From: Selaginella tamariscina
Taxonomy: Eukaryota; Streptophyta; Lycopodiopsida; Selaginellales; Selaginellaceae
Direction: 5' to 3'
DNA: 64,000 nt
Assembly: GCA_003024785.1 (NCBI GenBank)
Contig: PUQB01000043.1
Location: 682,001 to 746,000 of the forward strand
In this document: positions 58,411-64,000 of the stretch, piece by piece
Layout: each line of letters begins with the position of its first letter
Position numbering within the stretch: position 1 is the first letter of the stretch
Notes under the pieces: generated by a model
Databases searched by the model: none
The model's input: only the letters and a program-made list of their open reading frames with translations
What the model was told of the DNA's origin: nothing
Position numbers and translations under genes: made by a program

Positions 58411-59539
58411 AGCCGCGAAGTTGGACGTAGGTGCAGGCTCCATTGGTGCTGCTCATACCATTCCATCACTTAAGTTTCCTGTACACATTCATTTTAATAA
58501 TCGAGAGCTCAAGGAGTTTGCCCTGTTAGACACTGTGCAAATGCATGTTTCATGGATGACACTTTTGCAACTCAACATGGCATTTCGGTGGTGAAGTTGA
58601 AGCGTACAGTTCCTGTGGAGATGGCCGATGGGCGTCTGATTGTTTCTGGCGCAGTTATCCATGCTACCGAACCTCTCTCTTGCAGTCATGGCACATTCAA
58701 TTGTTCAATTTCCTTCAACTTGATCAAGACTCAGTCAACTCCCCATCATTTTGGGCATGCCATGGTTCGTTGTTGCAAATCCGCAGATCGACTGGAGGTC
58801 TAGGACGCTCACGTTTTCCTCTCCGAGCAGGATCAATCCTGTACCTTCCTGCGTGCAGGATACATCCTTAGTATCTGAGGCAGTACAAGCTACAGGATTG
58901 ACCGTGCCTGTTCCTGTACCAGTGTTGAAGACTCCTCCTCGACAGGATTCACCTCATGTCAGTTCCTCAGCACATCCGCAGGCTCTCTCCACTCCTGTAA
59001 GTTTGCGGTTCCTGTACAGGGTTCTTCCAATCCTGTATCAGTGTCGAAGGTTCCTCAACAGGATCCACCTCCTGTTGTTGTCAGCACACTCGCAGGTTTT
59101 CCCACTCCTGCGCAACCACGGACTTCTGTACAGGATTCTTCCAATCCTATACATCGTCAATATCCACACAGGTTTTTCCCAATCCCGCCTCTTTCTGTCA
59201 CTCTGGTTTTCTTCCACCCCCAAGATCCTTCCTCTTTTTCATCACAGCTCCCTCCTTCTCCTCTCCGAGTTCTTACCACTACCATGCATGAACTTGCCAC
59301 TGATCCTGTTCCTTTCCACCTTTTTGCCTTTCAAGTAACTCCTACGTCCTCTTCTACCTTTCTTGTGTCTGACTCTCCTGTTTTTCAATCTCCTTCTTTT
59401 GCTCATTCTCTCTCCTTCTTCCCTACCATCCAAGTATCACTCCTTTCAAGACGTTTTTGATAAGCACAAGGCTGCAGTTCTTCCTATTCACAGGTCCTAC
59501 GACTATCCTATTGATCTTGCGGAAGGAAAAATTCCACCG

Positions 59540-60720
59540 TTCGGACCGATTTATGCACTGTCACCCACAAGTTGGAGGTTCTTCGTCAGTACATCGAGGA
59601 CAACTTAGCATCCGGCTTCGTTCGTCACTCAAAGTCCCCTGCAGAAGCACCTATCTTCTTTGTCAAGAAGAAGGATGGGAGTGTTGTGGACTACAGGGGT
59701 TTGAATTAAGTCACCATTCGGAATCAGTACCCGTTGCCATTGATCCCGGAACTTCTCGATCGGCTACAAGGAGTAAAGGTGTTCATGAAGATCGACTTAC
59801 GAGGGGCCTAAACCTTGTACAGATTCGTCCAGGCGATGAGTGGAAGACTGCCTTTCGTATAAGGTATGGACACTTCAAGTACACGGTGATGCCCTTCGGC
59901 CTTACCAATGCCACAGCCGTGTTCCAACACATGGTGAACGACATCTTTCGTGACTTCTTGGACCAGTTTGTGGTGATCTACCTCGACGACATTTTGATTT
60001 TCTCCAAGGACCAGGCGGCACATGACAACATGTATGATTAGTTCTACAGCGGCTTCGCGAGCATGGCCTGTATGCGAAGTTGGAGAAGTGTTTTTTTTGA
60101 TAGGGATTCTGTGGAGTTCTTGGGCTACATCGTCTCTCCTGCTGGCGTTTCCATGGACATGCACAAGGTGAAGACCATCGTGGAGTGGGAGAGGCCCAAG
60201 TCTGTACGAGATGTACAATGTTTCCTTGGCTTTGCAAACTTCTACAGGCGGTTCATATAGGACTTCTCCAAGCGTGTACTTCCACTCACGGAACTCACCA
60301 AGCACAGGGTTTTCTCTTGGTCCGACAAGGCGGAACATGCATTCACAACACTCAAAGATGCTTTCACGACAGCTCCGATTTTAGCACATCCTGATCCTTC
60401 TCGTCATTTCTTCGTTGAAGCAGATGCCTCAGATTTTGCAATAGGATCCGTCCTATCACAAGTTGGAGAAAACAAGTTGCTTCATCCTGTAGCTTTTCAC
60501 TCTCATAAGTTCCTTTCGGCGGAGTTACGAGATTCACGACAAGGAACTCAAGGCCATTGTGGATTCTTCGAGGAGTGGTGGCATTTTCTGGAAGGTGCTG
60601 CGCATCCTGTACAAGTTCTTACGGATCACAAGAACCTGAAGTATTTTCAAATGGCTCGAGTTCTCGTCGTGACAGGCTAGGTGGGCGGGTTCCTATCACG
60701 TTTTGATTTCGTCATCGTCT
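59540..60720 (+). pseudogene. RT and RNase H of element E
   Basis: RT motifs [35 protein letters not shown] and the catalytic YLDD. Then [37 protein letters not shown], and RNase H with TDHKNLKYF. Stops at about 59,708, 59,809 and 60,040 and other shifts inactivate it. Confidence 0.85.
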
Positions 60721-60999
60721 ACAAGCTTGGTTTTCGGAATGGCAAGGCGGACGCATTGTCTAGGCACTCTTACCTTGCACCAACCCCGGACAATCCTGCA
60801 TATGATTATCAAAGACAAGTGTTGTTGGGTCCTGATCGATTCCGGCTTGCGGCACTACAGGTTCATTAGGCTCCAGCAAATTCAACACTCCTACAGGACA
60901 TCCATTCGCAGTTGGCTATAGATGACCTGGTAAAGAATGTGTTCTCACACATTCATCTTGACATTGCAAGTTCCTCTTCCTCCAGTTCTTGTTCAGACT

Positions 61000-62310
61000 A
61001 CAAGTTGTTCACCATACAGGATGGACTCCTGTACCGGGAAGGTCTCATGTACATTCCTGTTGGTATTTTAGGACTCATGTGGTACATGATTGTCATGATA
61101 CCCTAGCTACATGACATTTTTGTGGCCAAGATAGTGGAGTTGGTGACTCGCAACTATTGGTGGCCTGGGTTGCAAGGTTTTGTGGAAAGGTTTGTACGGA
61201 GCTGTAACACTTGTAACAGGTCGAAGATGCCTCATCATGCACCCTCTGGTCTTCTTCGTCCTCTTCCTATTCCTTCTGCTCTTTGGAGATCCATTTCTAT
61301 GGATTTCCTCACAGATCTTCCTCCTTCTCGTGGATTTGATGCAGTTCTTGTGGTGGTTGACCGCTTCACCAAGCAGGCTCATTTCTACCCTGTAACAAGA
61401 CAGCTACAGGTCAGACAACTGCTAAGTTGGTGATCCGTGAAGTGTTCCAACATCATGGTCTTCCTGAGAGCATTATTTTTGATCGAGGTCCACAATTCAT
61501 GTCCAAGTTTTGGCGAGAGCTTCTTCGGAGTTTACAGGTTAAAGCGGATCTTTCTTCAGGATATCATCCGCAAATTGATGGGCATTCAGAACGCACAATT
61601 CAGACCTTGGAACAGTACCTTCGTTGCTTCATCAGTTACCAACAAGACAACTGGTTGGACCTTCTTCCAATGCGGAGTTTGCCTACAACAACTCCGTTCA
61701 CGCATCTACAGGACAGACACCTTTCTTTGCTCTTACAGGCCACCATCCACGTTTTGACTTTGCTCCTCCGCTTCTCCTTCTTCCGCTCCTGCAGTACAGG
61801 ATCGTCTCCAGCATCTTCATCAGGTACAAGATGATCTTCGGTTCATCTTCAGCAGGCACAGGAACGATACAAGCATCATGCTGATGCTCACCGTTAGCCG
61901 GCACCTGCATACAAGGTTGGTGACCTCATTTGGCTTCTTCGTCGACATATTCGCACCAACATGCCTTCTTCTAAGTTGGATTTTCAATGATTGGGCTCTT
62001 ACAAGATTATGGCAGAGGTCAATCCTGTAACTTTCCGACTCGAGTTACCATCTACAGTGAAACTTCATCTGTGTTTCACACCTCCTTGTTGGAGCCATAT
62101 CATCCTTCTTCTCTTCCTAGTCGTGCTTCTTCTCCTCCCCCTCCTGTGGTCATTGCCGGTGAACCTGAGTACGAAGTTGCAGCCATCTTTGATTCTCGTC
62201 TCCATCACCGCCAACTTGGAACCTGCATCCAACTTACTCCATGCTTCTTCCAAAGTTGCTGCTTTTCATCGGCATTATCCTGCTAAACTAGGTCCCAAAA
62301 CTCGTGGAAC
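61000..62310 (+). pseudogene. Integrase, GPY module and chromodomain of element E
   Basis: HHCC-type finger region (NTCNRSKMPHHAPSG), core SMDFLTDLPPSRGFDAVLVV, VFQHHGLPESIIFDRGPQFM and [12 protein letters not shown], then a GPY-type stretch and the chromodomain start [17 protein letters not shown]. About 57 bp of the chromodomain core are missing at about 62,213 compared with the copies at 50.0 and 55.5 kb. Confidence 0.85.
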
Positions 62311-62331
62311 TCGTCCTTAGGGAGGAGGTGT

Positions 62332-62937
62332 TGTCACAACCCGATACAGGATGCAGGATTTTAGATACAGGATACAGGTTACAAGATATACCTATAGGAT
62401 ATGCCTGCAGGATATTCCTACAGGATATACCTACAGGATATTCCTACAGGATATGCCACAGGATATGCCTAGAGGATAAGGGACATGTGGACTCATCTTA
62501 GCCTTTGCATGTATGCAGCCACTTTTACATGCATGCAACCACTTTTAGCACTCATGCCTAGATTAGCTCTTGGAATTGTGAGCATAAAAGCTCTGACCTA
62601 ATTATTGTACAATCAATTACTATCAACACCAGTCTTACTACGATCATTTTGTTTTGTCTTGTTCTTGTATTGCTCCTTGTTTCTTGTCTCACTCTTGGAT
62701 CCTGTCCTGCTCCTGTCTTGCTCCCGGATCCCGTCCTGTTCCTGTCTTGTTCCTGGATCTTGTCCTGCGCCTTCCTGTCTTGCTCCCGGATTTTATCCTA
62801 ATCCTGTCTTGCTCCTGGATCTCGTCCTGTTCTGTCTTATTCCTAGTTCATGTCCTGCTCTCGGTCCTGCTCCTGAGTCAAGCCTTCTTGTTCTTGGAAT
62901 CCTACTCTCTTCTTGGTTCCTGAATCGTGGCTTGACA
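62332..62937 (+). repeat. 3' LTR of element E
   Basis: 606 bp, preceded by polypurine AGGGAGGAGG. It has AATTACTATCAA at about 62,616-62,627, one change from the 5' LTR copy. Confidence 0.92.
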
Positions 62938-62942
62938 GGTGC

Positions 62943-63212
62943 GAGTCATGATGAGTAGAAACACCTCTAAGCTGCACCTTGTGGAGGAAAGCATAGTAGC
63001 AACCCTTGAGTCCATAGATGAGAGCATCCACTTTCTCAAATGAGTGGAGAGTGTCATAGTTTTAACTTGGTGAGTTGCCCACCTGAGTAAAGATTGTGGA
63101 ATATGTGGGAAAGACTCAAATGTAAACTGGGTCATCATGATTAGGGCCCTCTCATAAACACCAATTGGCCCTTTGCCTAGTTAACTTAAGGGGAGAGGAA
63201 AAGGTTGTGACA
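62943..63212 (+). mobile_element. 3' end and 3' LTR of TRIM-like element
   Basis: Internal end (AAGCTGCACCTTGTGGAGGA, CACTTTCTCAAATGAGTGGAGAG as polypurine end), then the 161-bp LTR 63,052-63,212 (TGTCATAGTTTTAAC...GGTTGTGACA). It is followed by TCTAG, matching TCTAT outside the 5' LTR at 25,555. Confidence 0.75.
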
Positions 63213-64000
63213 TCTAGGCTCGCTCTAAAATTCCTCATTATCACCCATATGGTCTCTTCTAGCCACTTCTAGCTCCAATAACCCATTGGTTTTCCATCTC
63301 AATGGACTTTGTGACTAATTCGCCCCATAGCTCGCTTGCTATCATGTACGAAGATTATCTCTAACAAAGAGACAATTAACTTGGATATGAAGGATGTTTT
63401 TTAGTTACATTGACTCCCTAACAACATTGTCAACAATTGTTTATCACCAAGTTTTAGCAACGACTTCCAATATCAAGAGGTTGTTATCTTTGAGTTATCA
63501 TTCAGAATACAATGATTACACTACCCTTAGTTGAGATCTCCTACAACAACTCCAAGCATGCATCAACTGGTATGTCACCCTTCTATGCCTTGACATGTCA
63601 ACATCCACGGAGTTTTAATACGTCCAAAGTTTAGTAAATCCATCTACCAAAGATCGACTTGACCATCTCCAGTCTATCTAGGTTATTGCTTCATCAACAT
63701 CTTTTGAAGGCATAGGAACATTAGAAGACATATGTTGATCGGTATTGTAAGGATAGTCCAGTTTATTAGGCTGGTGAGCAAGTATGACTTCTTCGATGCA
63801 ACATCAAGACTATACAACCTTGTGAGAAGTTTGATTATCAACACCTTAGTCCGTTTTCAATGGCATCCCATATCAATGATGTGGTCTATCGGTTGGAGCT
63901 TCCTTCCTCGATGCACATCCATCCGGTATTCCACGTTTTTCTTCTTGAGCTGTACTATTCGAACACGCTCCTTGGTTAAACTTCATCACCTTCAACTTTA
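63213..64000 (+). mobile_element. Continuation of old Ty3 element G (integrase)
   Basis: ARSKIPHYHPYGLF at 63,218-63,259 continues the integrase finger cut off at 25,556 without gap. Next come SISMDFVTN (about 63,294), EISYNNSKHASTGMSPFYAL (about 63,532-63,591) and DVVYRLELPSSMHIHPVFHV (about 63,879-63,938). Many stops; it runs past the window end. Confidence 0.8.

Larger units (their letters stand above)
56815..62937 (+). mobile_element. Near-complete Ty3 chromovirus E
   Basis: LTRs 56,815-57,351 and 62,332-62,937, TSD GGTGC on both sides. The order gag, PR, RT, RNase H, IN, chromodomain is Ty3-type. Gag from 57,448 with zinc knuckle CLYCGEAGHKVAEC (58,287-58,328); protease about 58,520-58,800, whose DTG is damaged by a lost base; linker about 58,900-59,450; RT about 59,560-60,260 with [16 protein letters not shown]; RNase H about 60,300-60,700 (FFVEADASDFAIGSV); integrase about 61,000-61,950; GPY-type module about 61,985-62,090; chromodomain remnant about 62,155-62,270. 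Several stops and frameshifts make it non-functional as read, but it is the only copy here that keeps both RT and RNase H in place. Confidence 0.93.

Overview
The window is nuclear DNA of a land plant. Genes have GT-AG introns, telo-box promoters and plant-type families: PLS-class PPR proteins, RAD6-type E2, IMP3, RPL26, LCAT/PLA1-type lipase, HSP70-17 and a U1 snRNA. The PPR style (short, highly regular repeats, E domain, no DYW) and the chromodomain Ty3 elements suggest a seed-free vascular plant (fern or lycophyte). That placement is an inference and no species is claimed.

Region 1 (about 1-18,000) is a gene island. It holds the 3' end of an LCAT4-like lipase gene (+), RPL26 (-), a small thaumatin-like gene (+), a PPR gene (+), a charged lysine/glutamate-rich plant protein gene (+), a zone of captured gene fragments with a U1 snRNA gene (-), a second PPR gene (+), IMP3 (-), an MRH/ATG27-like membrane protein gene (-) and, divergent from it, a RAD6-type UBC2 gene (+). 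IMP3 and UBC2 read cleanly (182 and 152 codons). Almost all other genes need single-base frame corrections, usually one missing base beside a short homopolymer. This looks more like residual consensus error than wholesale decay.

Region 2 (about 18,000-43,900) is mostly old transposon debris: a transposase-like relic, half of a chromodomain Ty3 element, a 73-bp tandem array, an old Ty3 element, a hAT/ZNF862-like relic, a gag fossil and palindromic repeats. It also contains an intronless HSP70-17 (GRP170-like) copy ending in RDEL at 35,538-38,040.

Region 3 (about 43,900-64,000) is a nest of Ty3/chromodomain elements. Target-site duplications (TSDs) let the layers be ordered. An old Ty3 element (G) was interrupted inside its integrase by a short-LTR TRIM-like element (161-bp LTRs, near-identical 5-bp TSD). 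The TRIM-like element was then hit by a chromovirus (halves F and A), by an internally deleted chromovirus (46,812-56,529, TSD GTAAG) and by a near-complete chromovirus E (56,815-62,937, TSD GGTGC). A second internally deleted copy, C (49,340-53,908, TSD CAGGC), sits inside the first. An inversion of about 22.7 kb (about 21,270 to 43,928) split F from A at the RT/RNase H boundary and also split G and the TRIM-like element.

The most unusual biology is in this chromovirus family. There is no tRNA primer-binding site after the 5' LTR. Instead, 12 nt just downstream of the LTR are complementary to 12 nt inside the LTR, about 33 nt after a TATA-like box. This is the arrangement known from self-primed Tf1/sushi elements. 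Two separately inserted copies also share the same deletion of RT and RNase H while keeping gag, protease, integrase and chromodomain, so they look like one trans-mobilised non-autonomous lineage.
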